From assembly GCF_026151205.1 (NCBI RefSeq), contig NC_087083.1, positions 14,258,944 to 14,322,943 of the forward strand: a DNA stretch of 64,000 nucleotides, read 5' to 3'. This document shows positions 14,501 to 22,929 of this stretch, one piece after another. The position numbers and the translations under genes were made by a program. The notes beneath the pieces are model-generated. The model searched no databases, had not been told where the DNA came from, and saw only the letters and a program-made list of their open reading frames with translations. Source of the DNA: Bolinopsis microptera (Eukaryota; Ctenophora; Tentaculata; Lobata; Bolinopsidae). Position 1 is the stretch's first letter. Every line of letters starts with the position of its first letter.

Positions 14501-17500
14501 CTCTGGTGACGTCATAGTCACGTGACCTCAGGCTCATAACCACGTGACCTCAGACCCAATCAATTGGGTTCTGGCCTGTTCAGCCCCCTGTCACCCGATC
14601 CTGAGGTGACGTACGACAACTCGTTAACCCAATCGATGTCTGGAAGGCTGCAAATTTTCACATGCCAAACTCACAACGGTTTTTCGGAGTTGTGCGAGAT
14701 GACGACACATAGAGGCCGCAGAATTATGAGGACTACCAGATCCTGGTGGAACCTAAGCGATCCATGATATCACGACAGGCCCTAATTGCATTGTTACTGA
14801 TAATTTTATCTCTGCATAGTTTACATGCAATCAAAGAGGAACATATTTATTCACTTGCCATGCATTCTTTTGAAAGGATGCCTGGCAAGTGAATATTACA
14901 GTTAGGGATCTTTTCGTGGGTTAATCAACTTACAACATTCTGTCGAATCATTATTAGCTACAGTTCCTGCATCACAAGCAGTGCAAGAAGATGCTCCTGC
15001 AATACTGACAGAGTTCTCATCACAGCTATCACAGGAAGACATGTGTGCGTCTCTGTATGTTCCCGCTGCGCATTCATCTGCGGATTGCATTGGTATAAAT
15101 CATAAATATGATATTTTTATTGAAAGAGAATTGATAAGAATTAAATAAGATACGAATAGTGTGGATAAGATCACCTGCTACACTGACGGGTCACTCACAG
15201 ACTCAGGATGCGGGGCTGGCTATATCATCACAACTGACAACAATAACACCACCCTTGAAGAAAGATCATTCAAGCTCCCTGATTATTGCACTGTTTACCA
15301 AACAGAGCTCACCGCTATCATTGAAGCTTGCAAATATCTATCTACATATACCAACACACACATCATCATATGGTCTGACAGTCTATCATCTATTCAAGCT
15401 CTCTCCGCACTTTCAACGCGGAGTAGAACTACAAGAGACTGTTACGACTCTCTTAATTCACTCGGATCCAACAACACGCTAGATATACGATGGATTGCAG
15501 CACACATCGGATTGTGGGGGAACGAAAAAGCAGATGAGCTGGCCAAGCTTGGCACTATCAGTGAATCCACTTTGAAGTGTCCAATTCCACAATCCTACAT
15601 CAAACGTCAAATCGACAACAAAGTCAACAGACTGAATCAGGAAACTTGGGTAACTGACGGTCCCAGACACACCAAACTGACACTCGGCCACAAGCATGCC
15701 AAAATCATCAAAAACCTCAACACTACACTCAGCAACAACAGACAGGATTACAGAACTGCAGTTCACCTCATCACGGGTCACTGCGGCCTAAATAAACACC
15801 TTCACACCATTTGCAAATCAAACACCAGTGCTTGTCCTATGTGCGGGGACGGAGAGGAAACTGTCTCACACTTCCTTGGACAGTGTCCGGCTATTGCCCA
15901 AATTAGAGGTCAATATTTCCAAGACTACTACCTCTCTGTCAATGACATATTCGACAACCAACACATCACCACAATTGTCAATTTCGCAAACCGCACCAAA
16001 CGCTTAATTGTGCCGGAAGAGCTGGATCAGACCGGGGTGACTTAAAGTATTATCTCATATGCTGTCTCATCTCGTTTTACTTTTCCAAACCCAGCTGGCA
16101 TTTAAGCGTATCATTTTGACTCATATAACATCTTACACCATCCTCCACCAATCACTCTGATCTCACCGGTAACCTTCCCCAAGGTTGCCACACCCCAGAG
16201 GTAGGCAGAGCATCTCAATGCTATCCTCTCGTGGGCTATCTTGGCCCAGCCTCTCTAAAAAAAAAAAAAAAAAAAAAAGTGTGGATAAGAATATCTTCGT
16301 GGGTTTATCAACTTACCACATTCTGTCGAATCATCATTAGCTACAGTTCCAGCATTACAAGCAGTGCAAGAAGATGCTCCTGCAGTACTGACAGAGTTCT
16401 CATCACAACTATCACAGGAAGACATGTGTGCGTCTCTGTATGTTCCCGCAGCACATTCATCTGCGGAGTGGTACAAATCATCAATAAGACATCTTTATTC
16501 AGTTAAACAAAAATTTCAGTTAAACAAAAATTTCAATTTTATGCCATTTATTACAGAGTAAACAAGTTTACAATAAATCAATTTGATATTCAAAGGAATC
16601 CTAATTCAATGTGTAGTATGGTTGTCACTCTTTAAATAGATTAGATATATGTTGACGGGGCAAAGGAGTGTGCGTGCTGTTTGCTATTGCTCACACCAAA
16701 CGGCAGCCTAGTTAATGTTTTGTATGGACACCAGTCTCCATCACGATACAAAATAAGGATTGTAGAATTTATTGTATAACTTTTAGTGCAGTGGAGGTAG
16801 CGGTGTGGTGCATTAAAAGAATGACAGACTACTGATTTAGAGTTGTTTGTTTTTGTAATGGGTATATTTTTGGGCCTAAAGGTTTTAGTATGGCAACTTT
16901 AAAATTGGTTCCTTTAATCATTTATTAAATATCAGTTTAAAAATATATAAATTTGGAATCTGTTCACACTGTGGACCAGTCCTATAAAAATTTCAAAATT
17001 GAAAGGGAATTGATAAGAAATAAATGAGAGAAGAATATCGGGGATAAGAATTTTATCGTGGGTTTATCTACTTACCACATTCTGTCGAATCATCATTAGC
17101 TACAGTTCCAGCATTACAAGCAGTGCAAGAAGATGCTCCTGCAGTACTGACAGAGTTCTCATCACAATGAACACAGGAAGACATGTGTGCTTTTCTGTAT
17201 GTTCCCGCTGCACATTCATCTGCGGAGTGGTACAAATCATCAATAAGATATCTTTATTGAAAGAGAATTGATAAGAAATAAATAGAGAAGCATATTGGGG
17301 ATAAGAATCTTATCGTGGGTTTATCAACTTACCACATTCTGTCGAATCATCATTAGCAACAGTTCCAGCATTACAAGCAGTGCAAGAAGATGCTCCTGCA
17401 GTACTGAAAGAGTTCTCATCACAATTAACACAGGAAGACATGTCTGCTTCTCTGTATGTTCCTGCTGCACATTCATCTGCGGAGTGGTACAAATCATCAA

Positions 17501-20500
17501 TAAGATATCTTTATTGAAAGAGAATTGATTAGAAATTAATAAAAGAACAATATTGGGGATAAGAATCTTATCGTGGGTTTATCAACTTACCACATTCTGT
17601 CGAATCATCATTAGCTACAGTTCCAGCATTACAAGCAGTACAAGAGGATGCTCCTGCAATACTGACAGAGTTCTCATCACAATTAACACAGGAAGACATG
17701 TCTGCTTCTCTGTATGTTCCCGCTGCACATTCATCTGCGGAGTGGTACAAATCATGAATAAGATATCTTCATTGAAAGATAATTGATAAGAAATTAATAA
17801 GATAAGATAAGAATATTGCAGAAAAGAATCATATCGTGGGTTTATCAACTTAAAATTTACATTGCATTGTTACTGATAATTTTATCTCTGCATAGTTTAC
17901 ATTCAAAGAGGAATCTATTTATTCACTTGCCACGCATTCTTTTGAAAGGATGCCTGGCAAGTGAATATTACAGATAGGGATCTTTTCGTGGGTTTATTAA
18001 CTTACCACATTCTGTCGAATCATCGTTAGCTACAGTTCCAGCATTACAAGCAGTACAAGAAGATGCTCCTGCAGTACTGACAGAGTTCTCATCACAACTA
18101 TCACAGGAAGACATGTGTGCGTCTCTGTATGTTCCTGCTGCACATTCATCTGTGGAGTGGTACCAATCATAAATAAGATAATATGTCTTTTGAAAGAGAA
18201 TTGATAAGAAATTAATAAGATAAGATAAGAATAGTGGGGATAAGAATCTCATCGTGGGTTTATCAACTTACCACATTCTGTCGAATCATCATTAGCTACC
18301 CTTCCAGCATTACAAGCAGTGCAAGAAGATGCTCCTGCAGTACTGACAGAGTTCTCAACACAATTAACACAGGAAGACATGTCTACTTCTCTGTATGTTC
18401 CCGCTGCACATTCATCTGCGGAGTGGTACAAATCATGAATAAGATATCTTTATTGAAAAAGAATTGATAAGAAATAAATAAGAGAAGAATATTGGAGATA
18501 AGAATCTCATCGTGGGTTTGTCCTCTTACCGCATTCTGTCAAATCATCATTAGCTACCATTCCAGCATTACAAGCAGTGCAAGAAGATGCTCCTGCATTA
18601 CTGACAGAGTTCTCATCACAATTATCACAGGAAGACATGTCTGCTTCTCTGTATGTTCCCTCTGCACATTCATCTGCGGAGTGGTAAAAATCATGAATAT
18701 GATATCTTTATTGAAAGAGAATTGATAAGAAATAAGTAAGATAAGATAAGAATAGTGGCGATAAGAATTTTTTCGTGGGTTCATCAACTTACCACATTCT
18801 GTCGAATCATCATTAGCTACAGTTCCAGCATCACAAGCAGTGCAAGAAGATGCTCCTGCAGTACTGACAGAGTTCTCATCACAACTATCACAGGAAGACA
18901 TGTGTGTGTCTCTGTATGTTCCCTCTGCACATTCATCTGCGGAGTGGTACAAATCATGAATAAGATATCTTTATTGAAAGAGAATTGATAAGAAATAAAT
19001 AAGATAAGATAAGAATAGTGGCGATAAGAATTTTTTCGTCTCTTTATCAACTTACCACATTCTGTCGAATCATCATTAGCTACAGTTCCAGCATTACAAG
19101 CAGTGCAAGAAGATGCTCCTGCAGTACTGACAGAGTTCTCATCACAATTATCACAGGAAGACATGTCTGCTTCTCTGTATGTTCCCGCTGCACATTCATC
19201 TGCGGAGTGGTACAAATCATGAATAAGATATCTTTATTGATAGAGAATTGATGAGAAATAAATAAGAGAAGAATATTTGAGATAAGATTCTCATCGTGGG
19301 TTTATCGTCTTACCACATTCTGTCGAATCATCATTAGCTACAGTTCCAGCATCACAAGCAGTACAAGAAGATGCTCCTGCAGTACTGACAGAGTTCTCAT
19401 CACAACTATCACAGGAAGACATGTCTGCATCTCTGTATGTTCCTGCTAAGCATTCATCTGCGGAGTGGTACAATTCATAAATAAGATATCTTTATTGAAA
19501 GATAATTGATAAGAAATTAAAAAGATAAGAATATTGCAGATAAGAATCATATCGTGGGTTTATCCACTTACCACATTCTGTCAAATCATCATTAGCTACA
19601 GTTCCTGCTGAGCATTCTCCTAAAACTGCAAAATTTCCATTGCATTGTTACTGATAATTTTATCTCTGCATAGTTTACATGCAATCAAAGAAGTGTCTAT
19701 TTATTCACTTGCCACGCATTCTTTTGAAAGGATGCCTGGCAAGTGAATATTGCTGATAATGATCTTTTCGTGGGTTTATCAACTTACAACATTTTGTCGA
19801 ATCATCATTAGCAACAGTTCCAGCATCACAAGCAGTGCAAGAAGATGCTCCTGCAGTACTGACAGAGTTCTCATCACAACTATCACAGGAAGACATGTGT
19901 GCGTCTCTGTATGTTCCCGCTGCACATTCATCTGTTGGGTGGTACCAATCATAAATAAGATAATTTTTTTTGAAAGAGAATTAATAAGAAATAAATAAGA
20001 TAAGATAAGAAAAGTGGGGATAAGAATTTTATCGTGGGTTTATCAACTTACCACATTCTGTCGAATCATCATTAGCTACAGTTCCAGCATTACAAGCAGT
20101 GCAAGAAGATGCTCCTGCAGTACTGACAGAGTTCTTATCACAACTAAGACAGGAAGACATGTGTGCGTCTCTGTATGTTCCCGCTGCGCATTCATCTGTG
20201 GAGTGGTACTAATCATGAATAAGATAATATCTTTTTTGAAAGAAAATTGATAAGAAATAAATAATATAAGAATAGTGGGGATAAGAATCTCATCGTGGGT
20301 TTGTCAACTTACCACATTCTGTCGAATCATCATTAGCTACCCTTCCAGCATTACAAGCAGTGCAAGAAGATGCTCCTGCAGTACTGACAGTATTCTCATC
20401 ACAAGTAACACAGGAAGACATGTCTGCTTCTCTGTATGTTCCCGCTGCACATTCATCTGCGGAGTGGTACAAATCATGAATAAGATATCTTTACAGTGAA

Positions 20501-22929
20501 AGCAGTATTAATGACATTCTCACTTTTCAGAACTAAGTGCCTAATATAATTAAGATAGAACATCTAAACAGTTTTATTCCTGTTCCATATGATCGAGGAT
20601 AGTCAGGGCTACAAAACCTGACCAAGTTTAGCTCAATCCAGTACTGCGCGTTCAAGATATGAGGTTAAATATACCAAAAATAGAGGTTTTCTGGTGTGAC
20701 ATCATTGTAAATTATTTGGAGTATAACCTCAATATCTCACAAACTATACATTTGTGGTCTTTCTGAGTTACACTATCTGTTTCCTTTGGCAATTTCGGTT
20801 CAGAGTCAATTAAGTTTGAAACAAAATCTCAGTATATGTGAAAGGACTGAGGATATCAAGTTTGTAAAAGCGCGCGCGCGCGCACACACATATAATGACC
20901 TCATATCTTCCACATTTAACGATTTTTTATAGAAATTCTTTCACCATCCTGTAGCACTCATGTGCTGAGTAGGATAGCATTCAAATCATGTCTTTAAAAG
21001 ATTTAGATAGATACTGAGGGAGAAAATTCATGTTTGTAAAAGCGCGCGCGCGCGCGCATGGCCCAGACTATATCAATGGACGGCCACGGGAGGATAAAAG
21101 TACTTTCATACACACCAGCATGCTCATTGATGGCTTAAAATGAAGCTAAGACATACTCCTATCAGATCCACCATAAGTTAGATACCATAATAATCATTAA
21201 ATGTGTCTAAAATGAGGAAGCTTTGACAAGTGCGAGTGGTTTTGGCAAATTTTGGTATAAAATGGGCCCTGTGATCATATTTTTCTCATTAAAATCACAT
21301 ATATCACGAATATTTATGTGTGTTGGGTGTATCCTCATTGGTATCAACCATTTCAATCATCTAGAGCAGCTTTCCTGATTCTTTATCTCATGAAAATGGG
21401 CAAAAAAGCTCATAAATAGTCCAAAATCGGTCATTTTCGCCGCTTTAATAACCTCATTCCTGGCACCCAGAACACTTTGGGTACTCAAAACATGATTTTT
21501 CGGATACCTCAGACCCCTAACTAGCACATGGAGCCAGAAAGAACAGCATGTAGGGACTTCTAAATTTCCATGGTTGAGAACCCAATGTCACACTATTTGT
21601 TCATTAATCCTGCTTTCACTGTTTATTGAAAGAGAATTGATAAGAAATAAATAAGAGAAGAATATTGGAGATTTAAATAATCTCATCGTGGGTTTATCCT
21701 CTTACCACATTCTGTCGAATCATCATTAGCTACAGTTCCAGCATTACAAGCAGTGCAAGAAGATGCTCCTGCAGTACTGACAAAGTTCTCAACACAACTA
21801 ACACAGGAAGACATGTCTGCTTCTCTGTATGTTCCCGCTGCACATTCATCTGTGGAGTGGTACCAATCATTAATAAGATAATATCTTTATTGAAAGAGAA
21901 TTGATAAGAAATTAATAAGATAAGATAAGAATAGTGGGGATAAGAATGTCATCATGGGTTTATCAACTTACCACATTCTGTCGAATCATCATTAGCTACT
22001 CTTCCAGCATTACAAGCAGTGCAAGAAGATGCTCCTGCAGTACTGACAGAGTTCTCATCACAACTAACACAGGAAGACATGTGTGCTTCTCTGTATGTTC
22101 CCGCTGCGCATTCATCTGTGGAGTGGTACCAATCATAAATAAGATATCTTTATTGAAAGAGAATTGATAAGAAATTAATAAGATAAGAATGTTGCAGATA
22201 AGAATCTTATCGTGGGTTTATCCAGTATCCACTTACCACATTCTGTCAAATCATCATTAGGTACAGTTCCCGCTGAACATTCTTTAAAAACTGCAAAAGA
22301 TCTATTGTTAAAGAATAAAGAATATACTGAGTATTTCAAGACTTTAAGATAAATAAGTTATATATGGCCATTGATCTTTTTATTTTTAAGCACATGTTTT
22401 TTTTATACGTGTTCACAGAATGTTCTATCTGAAACAGAATTAGCGATCAGATTTGGTATTGAGATCAAAAAGTGTGGTTTTGCTTGTTTACTTGTGATAT
22501 TGTTTCCTTTGTAAAACTGAGAGGCCCCGTTAGTAGTCTCTTTAAACTGAACTGCTTTTATCTCATTAGGGACACACTCATCGTATATGTCAAACATGTA
22601 GAAATACTCTCCATTGAATCGAACTGTCATACTCGTACTGTTCAGCTGAAGAGACCAGATTCCACTTTCAATTATTCCGTCTTGATATTGATCATCTAAT
22701 TTTTTACCATCTCCAGAACAGATAATCTCAAATTTCAGACCCGCTGGTCCGATTGTCATGCTGCCAAGCATTTCTAGATCACTGGACAGAAAATCAACAG
22801 CTATCATGTCAGAGGCATCAAGATGCTGTTTTGTTTTTATTTCAAATTGGGTTGTGTTTGACAACATGTCGTTTAGTACGACAGTTGTTGTTCCATCCTC
22901 TTCCACTGGTGCCCAACCTGTTAAATCTT
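2425..22929 (-). CDS. Adhesion-GPCR-like receptor with expanded ephrin-receptor-like repeats (3' part beyond exon 2425 uncertain)
   Basis: This multi-exon minus-strand gene reads from high to low coordinates. Order: exon 22492-22929 (unrecognised N-terminal domain), 33 tandem cysteine-rich exons (22281 down to 9204), exon 8888-9010 (cysteine-rich), exons 8562-8659 and 8346-8453 (HRM-like), then GAIN-like exons 6386-6716, 3950-4077, 2815-2997 and 2425-2532. Every exon reads open. Phases chain correctly: 1-1 from the N-terminal exon through 8888-9010, then 0 in and out of the HRM exons, with one phase-1 junction inside the GAIN part. The domain order is typical of the extracellular part of adhesion GPCRs, which sense extracellular ligands or matrix at the plasma membrane. 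No start codon, signal peptide or seven-helix region is visible, so the gene is partial at both ends. Its introns carry several transposons and minisatellites. A non-GPCR GAIN protein is possible. Confidence 0.7.
2636..2812. repeat. Poly-C minisatellite at a receptor donor site (about 4 copies)
   Basis: About four units of roughly 42-44 bp each contain CACACAGGCACGTAG, a run of 10-16 C, then CCCGTGCCTGAT. The flanks AGGCACG and CGTGCCT are complementary, so each unit can fold into a hairpin with a C-rich (minus strand: G-rich) loop. The array lies within 10 bp of the donor of exon 2815-2997, on its intron side. The G-run strand is the transcribed sense of the receptor gene and could form G-quadruplexes. 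Confidence 0.8.
2815..2997 (-). CDS. Receptor exon, GAIN-like domain
   Basis: Phase 0-0 exon of 61 codons with acceptor TTTTTATCAG and donor GTGAGTGTG. It encodes GELTTTKDEVLTVVYYENDK, then SFPSKT and a polar linker ending in DETTPD. The VLTVVYY-x-N-x-x-x-F strand is characteristic of GAIN subdomain B of adhesion GPCRs and polycystin-like proteins. The preceding exon in the transcript is 3950-4077. Confidence 0.6.
3053..3402. mobile_element. MITE with long terminal inverted repeats, TA-flanked
   Basis: The left end around 3058-3091 (CAGTTCCACGGCTCAGTTTT and onward) is the near-perfect reverse complement of 3363-3397. Extending outward, both ends read TAAC, giving an element of about 350 bp flanked by TA at 3051-3052 and 3403-3404, as expected for Tc1/mariner-type insertion. 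It contains no meaningful coding sequence. Inside is a perfect palindrome: 3145-3160 pairs with 3163-3178 across a 2-nt loop. Confidence 0.6.
3429..3922. repeat. Minisatellite with unit CATATTTGGTCATGTTACC
   Basis: The core CATATTTGGTCATGTTACC repeats about 16 times with alternating linkers of roughly 8-14 bp (ATAGTA or ATAGTAACATTAC), giving units of about 27-33 bp. A block of about 190 bp within the array is itself repeated (compare 3540-3720 with 3730-3900). It lies in an intron of the minus-strand receptor gene, directly next to the MITE. Confidence 0.85.
3950..4077 (-). CDS. Receptor exon, GAIN-like helical part
   Basis: This 128-nt exon enters in phase 1 (completing a codon begun by exon 6386-6716) and leaves in phase 0 to exon 2815-2997. 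The acceptor is CTTTTAG and the donor GTAAGC. It encodes ALGIAAVETTDTSRMKQMLT and then LAGDLNVVKG, an amphipathic helical stretch expected in GAIN subdomain A. The exact domain call rests on its position between the other GAIN-like exons. Confidence 0.5.
4235..4536 (-). mobile_element. tRNA-derived SINE
   Basis: Read on the minus strand from 4536, the head resembles a tRNA gene. A perfect A-box TAGCGTAGTTGG lies at 4516-4527 and a B-box GAGTTCGAAACC at 4473-4484, spaced as in RNA polymerase III promoters. The first 75 or so bases are tRNA-like but continue into an unrelated body of about 220 bp, which is the structure of a SINE rather than a tRNA gene. The 3' end is uncertain (around 4235, near GTTACACTTGTGTAAC). 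It lies in a receptor-gene intron in the sense orientation. Confidence 0.7.
4990..6246. repeat. 33-bp minisatellite, about 38 copies
   Basis: The unit contains GCGCACTATACATTACAC followed by ACTATAGTGTATGAT. Each unit holds the palindrome ACACTATAGTGT. Because 33 is a multiple of three and the unit lacks a stop in one frame, it gives a 345-codon open frame of pure repeat, which is not evidence of a protein. The last third is more diverged, and several units carry TATTGT in place of TAGTGT. It lies in the intron between receptor exons 6386-6716 and 3950-4077. Confidence 0.95.
6386..6716 (-). CDS. Receptor exon, GAIN subdomain A-like helices
   Basis: This 331-nt exon enters in phase 0 (acceptor CGTCCAAG, weak polypyrimidine tract) and leaves in phase 1 at donor GTAAAG after TCGATAG. 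The encoded segments LSIDTLINLPDSELSNNTV and DNLISTIDNIQTN, then LRESAVAIIRAVA, are helical. They match the typical start of GAIN subdomain A, with helices of the form LxNLLxxPxxxL and LLxxLDxL. The acidic N-terminal stretch (ETGSSETQEE) is a likely linker from the HRM-like module. Confidence 0.6.
6790..8361. repeat. 42-bp junction-spanning minisatellite, about 37 copies
   Basis: On the minus strand each unit reads CAGTGACCTGTTGCAG then GTATAATATTAATTGTCTG and AATGTT. The first 16 bases are the 3' end of receptor exon 8346-8453, and GTATAA is its donor, so every unit repeats an exon end plus donor. One unit carries a small insertion near 7170, and units with TTGTAC, TAATAC or TATTCC variants recur. 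The minus-strand 538-codon frame across the array is a repeat artefact. Confidence 0.95.
8346..8453 (-). CDS. Receptor exon, second half of HRM-like domain
   Basis: Phase 0-0 exon of 36 codons with acceptor ATAACCCAG before GGTAAG and donor GTATAAT. It encodes GKFKARKFCTASGLFSETD then FSECPSAVSTIVSDLLQ. The arrangement of R-K-F-C, a short loop, then D-F-S-E-C and a hydrophobic helix is the usual second half of the hormone-receptor motif upstream of GAIN domains. Its last 16 bases are repeated in the adjacent 42-bp array. Confidence 0.6.
8562..8659 (-). CDS. Receptor exon, first half of HRM-like domain
   Basis: This 98-nt exon enters in phase 1 and leaves in phase 0 (acceptor AGTTTCAG, donor GTGAGC). 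It encodes ECETRIETSVVYGTYTWTAT then DPEIHAELPCLYD. The G-T-Y-T-W-x-x-T...PC pattern is the hallmark of the HRM-like motif in adhesion GPCRs and related receptors. It continues in frame into exon 8346-8453. Confidence 0.65.
8888..9010 (-). CDS. Receptor exon, diverged cysteine-rich module
   Basis: Phase 1-1 exon of 123 nt with acceptor TTTTCCTCAG and donor GTAAAA. It encodes VNCKRGTYRSRNMVSCEPCP, then GNVYEQEKATQC and KVIAKVTVKG. This is the last, diverged ephrin-receptor-like module: the GTY and SCxxCP landmarks are kept but the middle of the module is missing. It joins the repeat block to the HRM-like exons. Confidence 0.65.
9204..22281 (-). CDS. Tandem array of 33 ephrin-receptor-like (GCC2/GCC3) repeat exons
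   Basis: Twenty-nine exons of exactly 144 nt start (low coordinate) at 9204, 9678, 9939, 10197, 10463, 10726, 10992, 11255, 11521, 11778, 12035, 12296, 12559, 14934, 16317, 17076, 17333, 17591, 18006, 18272, 18540, 18793, 19056, 19314, 19788, 20052, 20313, 21706 and 21972. Each codes 48 residues: ECAAGTY, SSCDSC, GASSCTAC, AGTVAND, STEC, with six cysteines. Four short 45-nt exons (9462, 12820, 19572, 22237) code only ECSAGTVANDDLTEC. All are phase 1-1 with acceptor CYCCGCAG or similar and donor GTAAGTTG, so any number can be added or skipped without frameshift. Introns are about 115 bp and nearly identical, giving a period of about 257-266 bp. A fifth short exon appears deleted near 17850. 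The total is about 1450 residues. Such modules are extracellular and disulfide-bonded, and the high identity implies recent expansion or gene conversion. Confidence 0.85.
9507..9665. repeat. Higher-order spacer linking repeat blocks (first of four copies)
   Basis: After each short 45-nt exon comes a spacer containing CATTGCATTGTTACTGATAA, then ATTCACTTGCCACGCATTC and a GCCTGGCAAGTGAAT end. Copies lie at about 9507-9665, 12865-14920 (split by the foldback element), 17852-17995 and 19617-19775. The two ends of the spacer (ATTCACTTGCCA and TGGCAAGTGAAT) are inverted repeats. The four copies show that the exon array grew partly by duplicating multi-exon blocks. Confidence 0.75.
12896..14784. mobile_element. 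Foldback (long-TIR) DNA transposon with 9-bp target duplication
   Basis: The two halves are near-perfect inverted repeats: TAGGGCCTGTCGTGATATC at 12896 is mirrored at the right end by CACGACAGGCCCTA. Arms of about 830-950 bp run inward to a loop near 13860-13950. The left arm holds about 60 bp near 13545-13605 absent from the right. The flanks carry the direct repeat ATTGCATTG at 12887-12895 and 14785-14793. Paralogous spacers at about 9527, 17858 and 19637 show the uninterrupted site with one ATTGCATTG, proving insertion. Long TIRs plus 9-bp duplications fit Mutator-like elements. There is no transposase, so it is non-autonomous. Confidence 0.85.
15171..16045 (+). pseudogene. LINE ORF2 C-terminal fragment: RNase H plus cysteine motif
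   Basis: The fragment starts inside the RNase H domain (ITCYTDGS) and runs open to a TAA at 16043-16045. All four acidic RNase H positions are present: D in YTDGS, E in TELTAIIEA, D in WSDSLSS and D in GNEKADELAK, preceded by the usual HIG. About 100 residues downstream is a CPMCGDGEETVSHFLGQC zinc-knuckle-like motif typical of I- and R1-group ORF2 C-termini. In the full element RNase H would remove the RNA template during target-primed reverse transcription. The endonuclease and reverse transcriptase are missing, so this copy is dead. Confidence 0.9.
15171..16277 (+). mobile_element. 5'-truncated LINE with RNase H domain and poly(A) tail
   Basis: The insertion is bounded by a 13-bp target duplication, AGTGTGGATAAGA at 15158-15170 and 16278-16290. 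It ends in about 21 A (16257-16277). It consists of the C-terminal part of a LINE ORF2 and about 210 bp of 3' sequence. It sits antisense in an intron of the receptor gene. The RNase H domain and poly(A) tail suggest an I-group LINE (I, LOA, R1 or similar); the clade cannot be fixed without the reverse transcriptase. Near-intact coding sequence and a clean duplication suggest a recent insertion. Confidence 0.9.
16498..16995. other. Unidentified insertion of about 500 bp in a receptor intron
   Basis: Compared with neighbouring introns, which read CTTTATTGAAAGAGAATTG, this intron is broken after CTTTATT and resumes at TTGAAAGGGAATTG near 16998. The inserted DNA begins with two copies of CAGTTAAACAAAAATTT and contains no recognisable coding, tRNA-like or terminal inverted sequence. 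The internal stretch 16655-16820 is more GC-rich. It may be a decayed SINE or MITE. Confidence 0.5.
20494..21621. mobile_element. 1.1-kb MITE-like element with TIRs and TTTA duplication
   Basis: The ends CAGTGAAAGCAGTATTAATGA and TCATTAATCCTGCTTTCACTG are inverted repeats. TTTA flanks both sides (20490-20493, 21622-21625), and the neighbouring introns show the empty site CTTTATTGAAAG. There is no coding capacity. Two alternating GC tracts (about 20871-20882 and 21041-21056) lie inside and could adopt Z-DNA. The superfamily is unclear: CAGTG termini resemble Tc1-like ends but a 4-bp TTTA duplication does not. Confidence 0.75.
22492..22929 (-). CDS. Receptor N-terminal-side exon, unrecognised domain
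   Basis: Phase 1-1 exon of 438 nt (146 codons) with acceptor CGGTACTTACAG and donor GTAAAC. It encodes GWAPVEEDGTTTVVLNDM, FEIKTKQHLDAS, SMTIGPAGLKFEIICSGDG and WSLQLNSTSMTVRFNGEYF. Alternating hydrophobic strands with few cysteines suggest an all-beta, lectin-like sandwich domain, but I do not recognise the family. It joins in frame to the first short cysteine exon at 22237-22281. No upstream exon or signal peptide was found between here and the LINE at 24.3 kb. Confidence 0.6.

Noticed and set aside
12913-14767. Matching 67-codon frames on opposite strands (GSGLFSPLSP... type)
   Set aside because: They are the two arms of the foldback transposon read in mirrored frames, not genes.
9640-22167. 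Recurring plus-strand frames of about 77 codons (WVYQLTTFC... type)
   Set aside because: They are the complement of the 144-nt cysteine-rich exons of the minus-strand receptor.
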